A stretch of DNA of 64,000 nt from positions 8,831,355-8,895,354 of the forward strand of contig NC_069104.1 of assembly GCF_947172395.1 (NCBI RefSeq), given 5' to 3'. This DNA comes from Bicyclus anynana (Eukaryota; Arthropoda; Insecta; Lepidoptera; Nymphalidae). Below, piece by piece: positions 1 to 10,900 of the stretch (position 1 is its first letter; each line of letters starts with the position of its first letter). The notes beneath the pieces were generated by a model. It searched no databases. It was given only the letters and a program-made list of their open reading frames with translations, and was not told the origin of the DNA. The position numbers and the translations under genes are program-made.

Positions 1-880
1 TCTACCGACTTCAAAAACACACATAAAATAATAAGCAAAACAAAACATTTTCATTTATCTACTGATCACTTTGAAGGTGTCAAGGCTAGATAATTAATCG
101 TCCTCTGTTTTCCTATCCTAAGGGTTGGAATTGTTTTTGCAAAAGGACCAACTTCAATATATATTCTTTTTAATAATAAAAGTAATATCAAAATTGGACC
201 ACACAATTAAAAGTTATGCTTGGTTTTACATTAAAATTAAAGGGTAAACAATCAATTATCGCTTGTTTTTTACCCCAGTATTTTTTTCAAATGTGCTTGT
301 TGCAACAGATGAAATTATGAAGGCGTTTTTGCCAATGATAATTTATTTTATACTATACCTAGGTAGGTTACGTCCCTACAAAATAACCGCAAAAAGTGGT
401 CCTAATTTAGCTACACCACTGAGCGGTCACATGCACAATTTTATCTTTAATTCCATTTATGTATATATAGTTTTTACACTTCCTGAACAGCCTCAGTTTC
501 GATGCGCTAGTGCCCTATCTTTAGTATAAAATATCATTGGTTTTGTTTTTGCAAATCCTGAGGTCGTCTGACAACTTATTAATGATCAATGTCTGAGAAG
601 CTGACATGGGATGGATACTATATATTTGTCTATTAATTTAATTATCTACGATTCGTCACAGATAAGTATTTATGGTCACAGTTCATTATGTAAGCACACT
701 AACTACACGCACACGCTCTACACTCCGTAAGGCCGAGAATGTAGAGTACAACAGCTGTGATTAAACAGTAAAACTAAAATCTTTCGTAAATTGTCAAGAG
801 CCTTTTCGTAGTCAATGCTCGTTTGAAGGGATAAATTCATATTATGTGGAGTCCACGCCGCATTCACACCATAAGATTAC
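1..880. other. AT-rich intergenic DNA left of the dUTPase gene
   Basis: No convincing exon on either strand. The 88-codon frame at 263-529 has no recognisable domain and overlaps a dispersed repeat (see 362-540). The sequence is AT-rich with short A/T runs. The left end of the window may hold the distal end of a neighbouring gene, but nothing here shows it. Confidence 0.5.
362..540 (+). repeat. Dispersed repeat, copy 1 (partner at 27437-27740)
   Basis: About 180 bp that can be aligned by eye with 27437-27740 in the same orientation: both have a 'gttacgt..ctacaaaat' start, a 'cacatgcaca' block followed by 'ttttaattccatt', and a 'cctcagttt.ga.gcgctagtg' block. The second copy holds about 100 extra bases in its middle. 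No termini can be fixed, so the class is unknown. Confidence 0.55.
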
Positions 881-890
881 ACGACGTAAA

Positions 891-898
891 TTCGCGCC
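891..898 (+). promoter_or_regulatory. E2F-like site upstream of dUTPase
   Basis: TTCGCGCC, a close match to the E2F/DP consensus TTTSSCGC read on either strand. It lies about 310 bp upstream of the dUTPase start codon and about 90 bp upstream of a second, perfect site. dUTPase genes are classical S-phase E2F targets in animals, so the position is sensible. Binding is inferred. Confidence 0.45.
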
Positions 899-986
899 GA
901 GAGTGTAATGAAAAAATATTGTTTAAAAATGTTGTTTATGGTTCATAGAACGTCGGTTTTAATTAAACATAATCTGTGGTTTGTAA

Positions 987-997
987 TTGGCGCCAAA
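987..997 (-). promoter_or_regulatory. E2F site (perfect TTTSSCGC) upstream of dUTPase
   Basis: TTGGCGCCAAA. The minus strand reads TTTGGCGC, an exact match to TTTSSCGC, and the core TTGGCGCCAA is palindromic. It is 210 bp upstream of the dUTPase ATG, a usual distance for a promoter-proximal E2F site. Confidence 0.55.
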
Positions 998-1206
998 CTT
1001 TGACGTAAAACGCTGTTGTTAAAAAAATTTACGTTTGTGGTTTGCCATAAATTTTCATTACCGTTTTTGTGAATTGTAATTTGTAATTCGTGTTTAAAGT
1101 TGAAAAATTCATTGAATCTAAGTACCTACATAGTTTTATTATATCGTACATATAAGTAAAGACATTTATTTGAAAACTTCACTCAACAATTAACGATTTT
1201 TAAACC

Positions 1207-3752
1207 ATGCCTACTGAAGTACTGCCGCTGTTAAAATTCACACGCCTCAGTGAAAATGCTTACCCACCAGTAAAAGGTTCTGAAAAAGCAGCTGGTTTTG
1301 ATTTAAAAAGGTATTTCTTTGAATGCTAATCTGACCATTAGCATGACCGTTATATTTGGAAATGAGGTTTTCACAGGTTAATTATTACCTATATTGTAAT
1401 TGATATTATTAAAATTCGTTTTCAGCGCGTATGATTACACTGTGGCTGCACGCGGCAAGGAATTGGTAAAGACAGATTTGCAAATAGAGTTGCCTTCAGG
1501 TTGCTATGGCAGAGTTGCTCCTAGATCTGGATTAGCTGTTAAAAATTTCATTGATGTTGGAGGTAAATATTGGTTTTAATATCATATATGCGAAAGTGCT
1601 TGTTTGAGTTAATGTTTCTCAGTAACTACACCATCAATCATCAGATGATGAACTACATTCTGTGTGACGGAAGCCTTCAGCAATAGTTATTAGTTAGTGT
1701 TCATTGAATTGAAACTCTAATCTTTGTCTGTTCCTTTATGTTTGATTAGTAGATGCCCAGTTTCATTCCTGTAGAAATATGGAACATAGCCAATGACACT
1801 CACAAATAATGTGACTTTCTATTGGTAAAAATTATGTATAAAATATGATTTTTAATGAATTTTAAAGAAATTTCAAAAAAATAACTTTTAGTTTAAACTT
1901 TGCTTTGCCAAGTGAAATGGAAAAACCTCAAAATTTTTGTGTTCAATTCTGTTTGAGTTAAGTAACTTTGCAATTTAGACACTATATATATACTTTTACC
2001 CTCATAGTTTACATTCTCGTACTATTATAGCCTAAGACACTCGCAAATAATGTGACTTTCTATTGGTAAAAGAATGGGTTTAGTAGATCCAGAGATTTTC
2101 CCTTATGGCCTCACAACTGTACCTCTATATAATATACTATAATACAGTATAAATAAATATCACCTTTCTTTAATCATCATCATCATTATCAACCCATATT
2201 CAGTTCACTGCTGAGCTAAAGCCTCTTCTCAGAATGAGAGGGGTTAGGCCATTAGTACACCAATGCAGATTGGCAGACTTCACACGCACAGAGACTTAAA
2301 AAAAATCTCTGGTGTGCAGGTTTCCTCACAATGTTTTTCCTACACCATTTGAGACATGTGATATTTATTTCTTAAAATGCACACAACTGAAAAGTTGGAG
2401 GTGCATGCCCAGACCAAGTTGAACCCACACCCTCTGGAATCTGAGGCAGAGGTATACATACTTTTAGACTGTAATATCACTTTAAGTGTGTGGATAGTTT
2501 TACTCTATGGAACCTATGGCTGTGTTAGTATGTAGTAATTAACAAAGACCAAAGGTTATGCCAACAAGGTACATATTTTGAATTTTTTCCTTCCTTCAGT
2601 AGTGTTCCTCACATGGGTTGTGACCTCCCTTGACTTTCAGTTTTATTGTAACACCATTGAAATGCTATGATTGAAATTAAATGAAAATTTCAATTATAAA
2701 ATGTCAATATTTAATTTTACGCCAGTCCCTAAAAGTTGAGACATGTCCTCATACATTTCTTAGTGCTAATATGATTTGTCATCCCGTTTAGTATGCCTAC
2801 TATATGAACTACACTATAGGGTTTTCATAGATATTTTTCCATTGCTGATAATTGAAGATGTGAATGACACACAAAAATAGATAAGACCCATCTTCATCTT
2901 CTGCATGATACAGAAGACGAAGATTGGTCAACTCTGATTTTGTGGTATATGCCCTAAATACACTATTTGATAACTTTGACTGTGTACATTTCGTTTTCTC
3001 GCTTAAGACTCCCTTTTTGTTGGGTCCCTGCAAAATTGTCATAAATCTACCATAGTTTTTTTTTTAAAGAGTTTTATTTAAATTATATAGGTAAACAAAA
3101 ATGTGAATTTAACAGTAAAAAAATTATAATTACAGACTGAAGTTATTTCATGAGCCAACCTATAGTGGTAGAAAAGTATAGTTTGTCTACTTTTAGATGA
3201 CTGTTTAGTTTTGGATGCAGTGGTAAGGTGTACAGACTTTGATTTTTACAATTTGATACAGAGCAGTTGACAGAAGGCAGTTGACTAAAGTTTTACGTCT
3301 GTATTGTAAATTGTATATGCACACTTAATTTTTTGCATAAAACAAACCTATATGAGGCTTGTGTGATGCAAAATGGAAGTCATACTCCGCTCCATGAAAC
3401 AAGTCCCACTAGGCGCTGCGCTAATGTCATTTGGTAATAGCGGTCTTATTGTCATTTGTGTAGGGCAATTTAATTTCCTTTGTGGCGCAGCATCTAAATA
3501 TTAATGATGTAAATTTGTAAATTTACGTTTTATGTATTTTTTTTCCCAGCTGGTGTGATTGATGAAGATTACCGTGGCAATGTTGGTGTTGTGATATTTA
3601 ATCATTCTGATCAGCCATTTTCTATTACAAAAGGTGATAGAATTGCGCAGCTCATTTGTGAAAAAATTTATTACCCAGAATTAGTGGAGGTGACTGATCT
3701 TACAGTAACAAAGAGAGCCGATGGAGGTTTTGGATCTACAGGAAACCAATAA
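1207..3752 (+). CDS. dUTPase: dUTP pyrophosphatase (dUTPase), three exons
   Basis: Hydrolyses dUTP to dUMP and pyrophosphate, keeping uracil out of DNA and feeding dTMP synthesis; a homotrimer in nucleus or cytosol. Exons 1207-1310, 1426-1562 and 3550-3752 join in frame (444 nt, 147 aa), all with GT-AG borders. All five trimeric dUTPase motifs are present: AAGFDL (28-33), RVAPRSGLA (64-72), GVIDEDYRGNVG (82-93), GDRIAQLI (109-116) and the C-terminal arm RADGGFGSTG (136-145). D85 of motif 3 is the expected catalytic aspartate and Y88 the uracil-stacking tyrosine. There is no mitochondrial leader in this start; an alternative upstream first exon is possible but not seen. Intron 2 (1987 bp) is filled with repeats. 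The gene is convergent with BLOC1S4 and has E2F sites upstream. Length fits the nuclear isoform of the family. Confidence 0.96.
1563..3549 (+). other. dUTPase intron 2, repeat-laden
   Basis: Donor GTAAAT at 1563, acceptor TTTTCCCAG ending at 3549. It contains two decayed relatives of the Helitron family (about 1788-1830 and 2030-2140, recognised by 'gacactc.caaataatgtgactttcta.tggtaaaa') and a minus-strand SINE-B. The 77-codon minus frame at 2809-3042 has no recognisable domain and is taken as chance or repeat sequence. Confidence 0.7.
2173..2453 (-). repeat. SINE-B copy in dUTPase intron 2
   Basis: Minus-strand copy of the SINE-B family (best example 36913-37219). The (ATC)n run at 2173-2187 is the complement of the GAT-rich 3' tail; the copy then carries the 'ctcagaatgagaggggttaggcc' and 'aactgaaaagttggaggtgcatgcc' blocks. 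Its tRNA-like head is mostly missing. Confidence 0.85.
3667..3672 (-). terminator. Candidate polyadenylation signal of BLOC1S4 inside dUTPase exon 3
   Basis: Plus-strand TTTATT, that is AATAAA on the minus strand. It is the first canonical signal downstream of the BLOC1S4 stop; neither AATAAA nor ATTAAA occurs on the minus strand between the two stop codons. If used, the BLOC1S4 mRNA extends about 200 nt into the dUTPase coding exon. Confidence 0.35.
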
Positions 3753-3789
3753 AAACATGATAAGTTTAGTTTAAGTATTAGTGTATTGA

Positions 3790-3795
3790 AATAAA
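3790..3795 (+). terminator. dUTPase polyadenylation signal 1
   Basis: AATAAA 38 bp after the dUTPase stop codon. Confidence 0.55.
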
Positions 3796-3834
3796 TGTCT
3801 TAAAAATACTTTGTTTTACTTTGCAACCTGTGTA

Positions 3835-3840
3835 AATAAA
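3835..3840 (+). terminator. dUTPase polyadenylation signal 2
   Basis: A second AATAAA, followed after a few bases by a T/G-containing stretch. Cleavage 15-25 nt downstream would fall at the BLOC1S4 stop codon (3868) on the other strand. Confidence 0.5.
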
Positions 3841-3867
3841 GTTCTTCCAACAAATGCCTTATGAAAC

Positions 3868-4329
3868 TTAGGTATTATTTGGGCTTTCTTCAAAGTTATC
3901 CAAAACACTTGAAAATGCAATCGTTTCTGGAGGAATTATTTGTTGTGGGGCCACAAGGTTAACATCTTTTTTTTTAAGAAATGGTTTCAACAAACTTATC
4001 AATTTATTATCAACTTGTATACCAAAATCAGCCTCTGCTTTTTCCACCCGTTTTTCCAGTATTTCTATATTAGTTTGTAATTTGAACACAACGTCAGACA
4101 AAGTTATGATTTTCTTTGATAGCGTTGTAACTTCATGTCTATACCGAATAATATCTTCAGTCACGGCGTTGCTGCAGTCACTGTTTTTGAGTTTAATCAT
4201 TTGCAAAACACTAGTCAATTCTTCTAGTCTGGTGATCATATTATCAATAACATCTTGCACGGTTTTGAATCCACAAGATAGATCTAACTTAAAATATTCA
4301 GCGTAATCTTTGGCTACTTCTTGCAACAT
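3868..4329 (-). CDS. Bloc1s4: BLOC-1 subunit 4 (cappuccino), single exon
   Basis: 153-residue protein, predicted subunit of BLOC-1, the coiled-coil complex that sorts cargo from endosomes to lysosome-related organelles (pigment granules and synaptic vesicles in insects). The assignment rests on recalled alignment to human BLOC1S4: a DYAEYF near residue 8, a helical segment with 'DNMITRLEELTSVLQMI' (about 28-45), and the distinctive block EILEKRVEKAEADFGI (about 89-105), matching the human pattern EEQVTKAEAELG. Most of residues 20-105 looks like amphipathic coiled coil. The start is supported by an in-frame TAG three codons upstream of the ATG, so no N-terminal extension is possible without an upstream exon. 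It lies 115 bp from the convergent dUTPase stop and about 660 bp from the divergent RASSF8 start, so it may share a promoter region with RASSF8. Confidence 0.8.
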   Translation of the reverse strand: MLQEVAKDYAEYFKLDLSCGFKTVQDVIDNMITRLEELTSVLQMIKLKNSDCSNAVTEDIIRYRHEVTTLSKKIITLSDVVFKLQTNIEILEKRVEKAEADFGIQVDNKLISLLKPFLKKKDVNLVAPQQIIPPETIAFSSVLDNFEESPNNT

Positions 4330-4991
4330 GTTTTTCTAAACACCAAAGTCAGGATATAAATATTCCAAAACACTTGCGAGTTTATCGAGTACATCTGTCA
4401 CTAGCTTTGACAACCCCGTAAAAGATACGGGACAAAATTGTAAAAGTTTCAAAAATATCTCCATAATCATAAACGAAATGGTTTGACCGTCGCGTTATTT
4501 TGTGCCTCCTTCATAGTATAAATTAGGAAATGTAAACGTAAATTTTGCAATAATAATAGCCATGACACGATTTACAAGTTGCAAGTGTTTTTATTTTTAA
4601 ATGGCAACTGCAAAGAGTAAATTATGGGCAACTGGCAACTTCAACATTTGAGTTTCGAGTTCTAGAATAAATAATTACTAACTAAAATCATAGACCGAGA
4701 ATTCTCTACGGTGGTTAGGCTTAAAATGATTACAGCTCAGAACCGTAAAGCCACTTAAAAGAAAAAAAAAACTATTCTGTGGTCAAGTCAAGTGTCAAAC
4801 TTTATTTGTCGTCTGTGGTGTCAAACTGTCAACTCCGCGTATTTTGTGGATATTTTGTAACAAATTCGTGATGTTTTTGTTAAATTTCTGCTTGTTTGTT
4901 AAAGGAAAAGAGTTTCATGCGAAGTGAGTAAAATATAGAATGGTGTCGTAAACATATGTGTTCTGTACGCTAATTCAGAAATACGAAATTA
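4330..4991. promoter_or_regulatory. Divergent promoter region between BLOC1S4 and RASSF8
   Basis: About 660 bp separates the two start codons, which point away from each other. No TATA box is placed well enough to call. The region must hold the 5' UTRs and promoters of both genes, since the BLOC1S4 frame is closed by a stop just upstream and RASSF8 begins with its first coding exon. Confidence 0.5.
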
Positions 4992-7900
4992 ATGGAGCTA
5001 AAGGTCTGGGTCGAGGGAATACAAAGGATTGTTTGTGGGGTGACGGAGACCACGACTTGTCAGGTCAGTAGATTATTTTCCCATCGGTAATTATGAAAGC
5101 GCATAGCTTTCTAATCTCACTTTCCTTAAGCCTAAATTATATGTGAGAAATTGTAAGCAAAACAATTCAAATGACATTTTGTTATCTTGTTTTATGTCCT
5201 AGAATAGAAGATATAAATTTAGACCTTCAAGAATTCAATGATTTTAAAAATGCTTTATACATTATGATATTAGTAGATATATTTTGTATTGAATAATCTA
5301 AATTTTGTTATAATAAAAACCTACTTTTATTGTATTTAGGATGTAGTATTTGCATTGGCTCATGCAACTGGCAAGGTGGGAAGATTCACTCTGATAGAGA
5401 GGTGGAGGAATAATGAAAGACTTTTAGCTCCTCAGGAATATCCATTGAAGGTAATATCTCCTTAGTAATAGAGTTTGGGTAGTTATAGTAGAAACTGAAT
5501 TTTCCCAGCATATTTAAAAACAGTCAAAGAACATTCCCAAAATAATTATACTGCAAATATTGGAATACTTGTAATTAGTTTTTGTTTATTGAGGTAGTAA
5601 TGTTTTCAATCATGCACATTTATTTAACTTGCTGGGTGATTCCCATACACTACTTTCAGTAACCAAACTCTATAAGAATTCTTACTCTAATACTAACTCT
5701 ACAAGATTTCGTTCTTTTAAACTAGTATACAATTTTTTTTTTCTGTTTAAAAGTACCACTTTGTTACTTTTTAAGATTACAATCTGGTGAACTATTTTAG
5801 ATTCTGATGAAATGGGGTGAATACTCAAATGATATTCAATTTATATTAAGAAGATCAGACAATGGAAGCAGCAATAACCAAAAACTTGTACAACCCACAA
5901 ATAACTCTAGATCACCTGTCGGAAATGGGTATGTCTATAATTCCAACTTGATATCAATATGCAACAATAGATTATAATTTAAACAACTTAATATAAAAAA
6001 AATCTATTAATTTGAATTATAATAAGTAATATCTTATATCTGTATAAAAGCAGTGGTGTGCACAAGGTTTTTAACTAGGGTAGACACTATACATATAAGT
6101 TGTACAAAATGGAAAACTTCTCTTTCAGAATAGGTTTGTAATGAATCTTCAGGGTATGCAGTGAATTTATGCATCTATGAAGTGCACACCCCTGTATTAA
6201 AGATATCCTGCCATGTTACATGTATGACATTACACCCTATCTTAAGATACAGTTTTTTGTAGTACCCCTCATAAATTTAGTTCCCACACATGCTTACATA
6301 TCCTGTAAATGTAAGCATTTAAACTTTTAAAGACTAAAAAAGATGATGTATTTTAGATACAGTGTTTTGTCATGGTACGGCAGTATGTTGTTTGTTAAAA
6401 CTGTACATCTATACTACAGCCTTTTTTGATGAGTACTGTTTACTAAAAAATAAATTAAAAATGTGGGTATAAATCTTTCACACCTAAAAATAATTATAAT
6501 TAACTTGTTCGTAAATTAAAGAAAATAAATTTGATTAATAAGCTTAAACAATTAGGTATGGTTAATGTATTTTATATAACATTTTACAAACAAACCACAC
6601 ATAATTTAAAATAAATAAGTTAAGAAATGACAGGCGATTCCTACCTTCATTTCTAATTTCTTTGTTGGTAAACAGTACTCATCAAGAAAGGCTGTAGTAT
6701 AATTGTTTTTATCTGACACTTAGCACTTTTAAGTTTTAATATTTACAAATGAATATAAAATGTAATATTTCAATCACTTTGCAATACTGTCATGTGACAT
6801 TTCATCTTTCGCATTATATAAACTGCCCTTAAAGAGTGTATAAATGTGTTGAGGGGCTAGTTAAAAATAATTTACATAAAACACATAAATTTATGGGTTT
6901 TATATAATAACCCATATAGCCTGTCCATTCCTATGATATTGTCTATCCATAAGCACTTAACTAAATCCTAGAAGTATATAACATAGTTGTGTTTTCACCA
7001 GGAGCCATAACACATCCAGTCCGAACATATCAGACAAACAAAGTTCACCGAACAGGATTAACACAACACCCACACATAACAATGTAAATAACACATCCCC
7101 TGGCAATCCTGTTGGCGTGGTCAAGGGGGTGCAACAAGCCAAATCCCCTGAATCTAATAGCCCTGTGCTTAAAGACGTCCCACCTTATAGGTAAGCCTCA
7201 ACAAATCAATAATCAATATCATTTGACTTTCAGTTGGCTAGCTGACACTTTTTTTTAAATGGTCTTAAATTTTTCATTATCAAAAAAAGTTTTTTCGAGA
7301 CATAAATATTTGTTTGACAATATGAGCCAAAACACTGTCGGCCATGAATGTTATTGTTTCATGACGTCACATTAACAAAATCTTTATCAAACGGAGGGTT
7401 TGACAAAAATATTAATTAACAATTAGTTAGACGTTTAGTACATCAAGTAACATTGTGAAGTCGAAATGGAAGACAGCGTTTTTGATGTTTGGAAAATTTT
7501 GAAAATACATGATTTTTATATTAAGTTTTATAAGAAATCCTTAACTTCTATTAAATAATATCAATATATTACGGACCCTTATTCCATGAATTGTACGAAA
7601 TTAATATTTTTTATATTAAATTTGTTATGAGTCAACTGTTATGTGTTTTTGATTCAAATTGGACATAATATCAGCTTGACATTGGGGCAGTAGATATATT
7701 GAATAGTTTGGATTAAGTTCGGATAAGTGTGTAAGCAATATCCATATTCAGTCTGTGCTTTTTTTATCTGTATTTTTATGAATTTCCAGTTAGAATAGCA
7801 GCTATGACAAAAAACTGTATCTAAAAAACTCCCATTATTTGAAAAAAAAAAAACAGTTTTTTATTTCCACTCCCCTATTATTTGCTAGATACAACTATTC

Positions 7901-10900
7901 ATATCTATTATTATATTTATTAGAAGCCAAAAAATAGGCCCCTTTGTTTCAATTGGTTTGATCTGCATACATAGGATTATTGTACCCAACCCTAACACAG
8001 TATTTTCCGACCAGTTAGAAGGAAATGGGAATTATGGTCATATTTATAAAAAAAATATAATATTCTGAGTGTTACTATACAGGATGCTCGGAACGACTTA
8101 TATGAGTCGAACTGCATAACTAATTTTTTTTCAACTAAAATAAAAAATGTTTCATTCAAATAATTCCGACTAACCATGTAACACACGCCTTTATCTATCC
8201 TTGCATTTTAAAATACATAATCATAGTATAAGACTGTCAATATCAACGAGATATTGCAACTGGCACTCCGCACTTCACTAGTAAGCTACTTCATGATATT
8301 TATCAATGAAAAAGCTTGGCTATGTCATAATATAAGGATTTGATATAAGGGAAACAATATTTAATATCTATTTACAAAAGAAATATTATTTACTCTGAAA
8401 ATATTAATTTTAGAACACATGTTCCTTAGACATTTTTATTTAATTTTCCTAATACTCCCGAGCACCCTGTATAATACTGTATCTGAAGATACTGTATTAT
8501 GTCATAGCAGCGTTATTGTCTTAAATAGATAAAGGAATCCCTCATAATATCACAATCCAACACTAATACAAATAATATGCTTATGTAAATATTTTTTAAC
8601 ATTTAACAGAGATCCACCACCTCCGTATAGGTCGCCCCCACCGCCTTCAGCTTTAAGAAAGTCCCCTAATCGCACTACTCGTAGGCCTCCGCACATGTCT
8701 CCCGTGGAGCACCCAGAGGAGGAGCGAGGCCCTGAAGCGGTCAGTTACAACAGCCAGTACAGGGAGTTGGTGTCACTAGTCAACTACCAGCGGGAGAAGT
8801 TGTCGAGCCAACAAGTTGATCTTATTAAGGTAACGAGTTTTCTTACAGCCCCAATCCACTCCTCGCGAAGTTGATCGAAGTTAATAGAATACGGGGAACT
8901 CTACTACTACTCCCGAAGAACAACAATTCGTCGGATTTTTTTTTTATGTATGTTCACAGATTACTGGAAGACGCCTGAATCGATTTGAAAAATATTTTTT
9001 TAGTTTGAAAGGGTATGCTTTCCAATTGGTCCCATAGTAATCACGTCAGGATCTGATGATGGGATACTGGAGAAATCTAGGGGAACTTTTGAAAATTTGA
9101 AGTTCCCCTCGATTTCGCCAGGATCCAAAAATATAAATATCCCATCATCATTAAGTATTTTAAAGCACTACATTAATTAAACGTATTGTGTCGACCTGAT
9201 GTTAGAGCCGAAGCACAGACGAGGGAACTCCTCATCTATTTACAGCAGTTACCTTATGTTTGGACTTAATTAATTTGTATTGATGAGAACTTTACACCCA
9301 GATGGGTTGTGACTGTCATTAGGGGTCTGGTGATGGGGACGAGGGCCAGTTAAGGAAACTCTCTAATATAATAGTAAATAATAATTAATTAGAAATGTCT
9401 GTCTATCTAGTATGATGCAGAAATTGGTTTCTGGGAAAACAAAGGTCGCGAACAAGAGAGACAAGTGGAGTTATTGCAGCAGCAGATCAGCTCTACCGAC
9501 AACCAACTTCGCATCAGTACTGAACAGGTAATTGGAGGTCAATATTAAATTATATCCCCACTAATATTACGAATATTGTATGTCTGTCTGTTACCGTTCC
9601 ATGGCTTAACTGATTGAACCAATTTAGTTGATTGTTGGTACAGCATAGGCTACTATTAACGGAAAAATTTATGTTTTTAGGAAAGAGAATGACCATCCCC
9701 GGCCCTGGCCTATCCTAACCGCCCGGCAATTTACTTATATCAAAAAAAATCTCAATAGTTCTACTTTAATAATTAAATCATTACTTAATCAAAAAAAAAA
9801 CACTTTCGGCCGTGGCTAGTTCCCTAATGGCAAAGACGTACTGCCAAGCGGTTTATTGTTCAGGTTCGATGCTCTCCGTATTTTTGTTTCAATGCCAAGT
9901 TTCAATTAAGACTTAAGTACGAAGAAGGTTACAGAAAACTTGTAGTCGCGAAAATTAAATCAGAAGTTGTTAAAACAGGCGTCGAAAGTTTGTATGATAA
10001 GTTAATTTTTCAAGTTACATATTTTGTAAAAATTGGCTTAATATGTAATACCAAACCAAATAAATAGAAGGGGGTGAGAAATAGGGGTTGAAATTTTTTT
10101 TGCACACGGACGAAGTCGCGGGCGTCCGCTATTAATAAAAAATACCATAAGCGACTAAGGAAGAATAATACTAAGGTCATACAAAAGTGCAAGATGCCTA
10201 GAATATCCCAACTACTTATGATATCACGAATTGCTACAAAAACTATATGTTAATGATCATTACGCCTTTGCTATGCCCTTTCATACAAACTTGTTTGTAT
10301 AATCGCCGTGAACCGATGCATCCTTTACCTTTGAAATAACCTTTGACATTAAAATTGAAGACAGTCTGAACACATTTGCCGAACAATTGTTTTACATTTT
10401 TGTTCACATAGAACAGTTCTCACGCTCCATAATAATGTGGCTTGATTTTTTTTTCGTTCTATATATTATGATTTCGTGATTTTGCACGACGCATTTTGAT
10501 TTAAATCTATATTTCTATACTAATATTATAAAGAGGTAAAGTTTGTGGTATTGTAGGGGTTTTTTAAATTTTTTTAAAACCTAATTTTGAATATTATTTT
10601 ACCACTAGAGTTAGTTATTTGTGAGTGCTATAGGCTATACTACCCATTCCGGATAAAATATAGCCTATAACACTGACAAATAACTGGTGAAAATTACTTA
10701 GGTTAAAAAAAGATACAATTTATTTAAGGTGTGATAGTCCAGCATATATAACTTCTGCTTTCGATTCGGAGGGAGGGAGGTCCGGGGCATGCACCTCCAA
10801 CTTTTCAGTTATGTGCATTTTAAGAAATTATACCTACAAAATATGACGTGTCTGTAACGGTGAAGGAAAAAACATTGTGAGGAAACCTGCATACCTGAGG

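Larger units (their letters stand above)
5929..7001 (+). other. RASSF8 intron 3 with two MITEs
   Basis: 1073-bp intron holding a 144-bp hAT-like MITE (6051-6194) and a 288-bp foldback MITE (6412-6699). Acceptor ends at 7001. Confidence 0.8.
7191..8609 (+). other. RASSF8 intron 4 with two MITEs
   Basis: 1419-bp intron. It holds a MITE-U copy (about 7231-7638) and a TA-flanked element (8078-8471). The 64-codon minus frame at 7992-8186 falls in this repeat DNA. Confidence 0.75.

Noticed and set aside
2809..3042. 77-codon minus frame in dUTPase intron 2
   Set aside because: No domain or splice context; probably a decayed repeat.
4082..4306. 74-codon plus-strand frame
   Set aside because: Antisense shadow of BLOC1S4.
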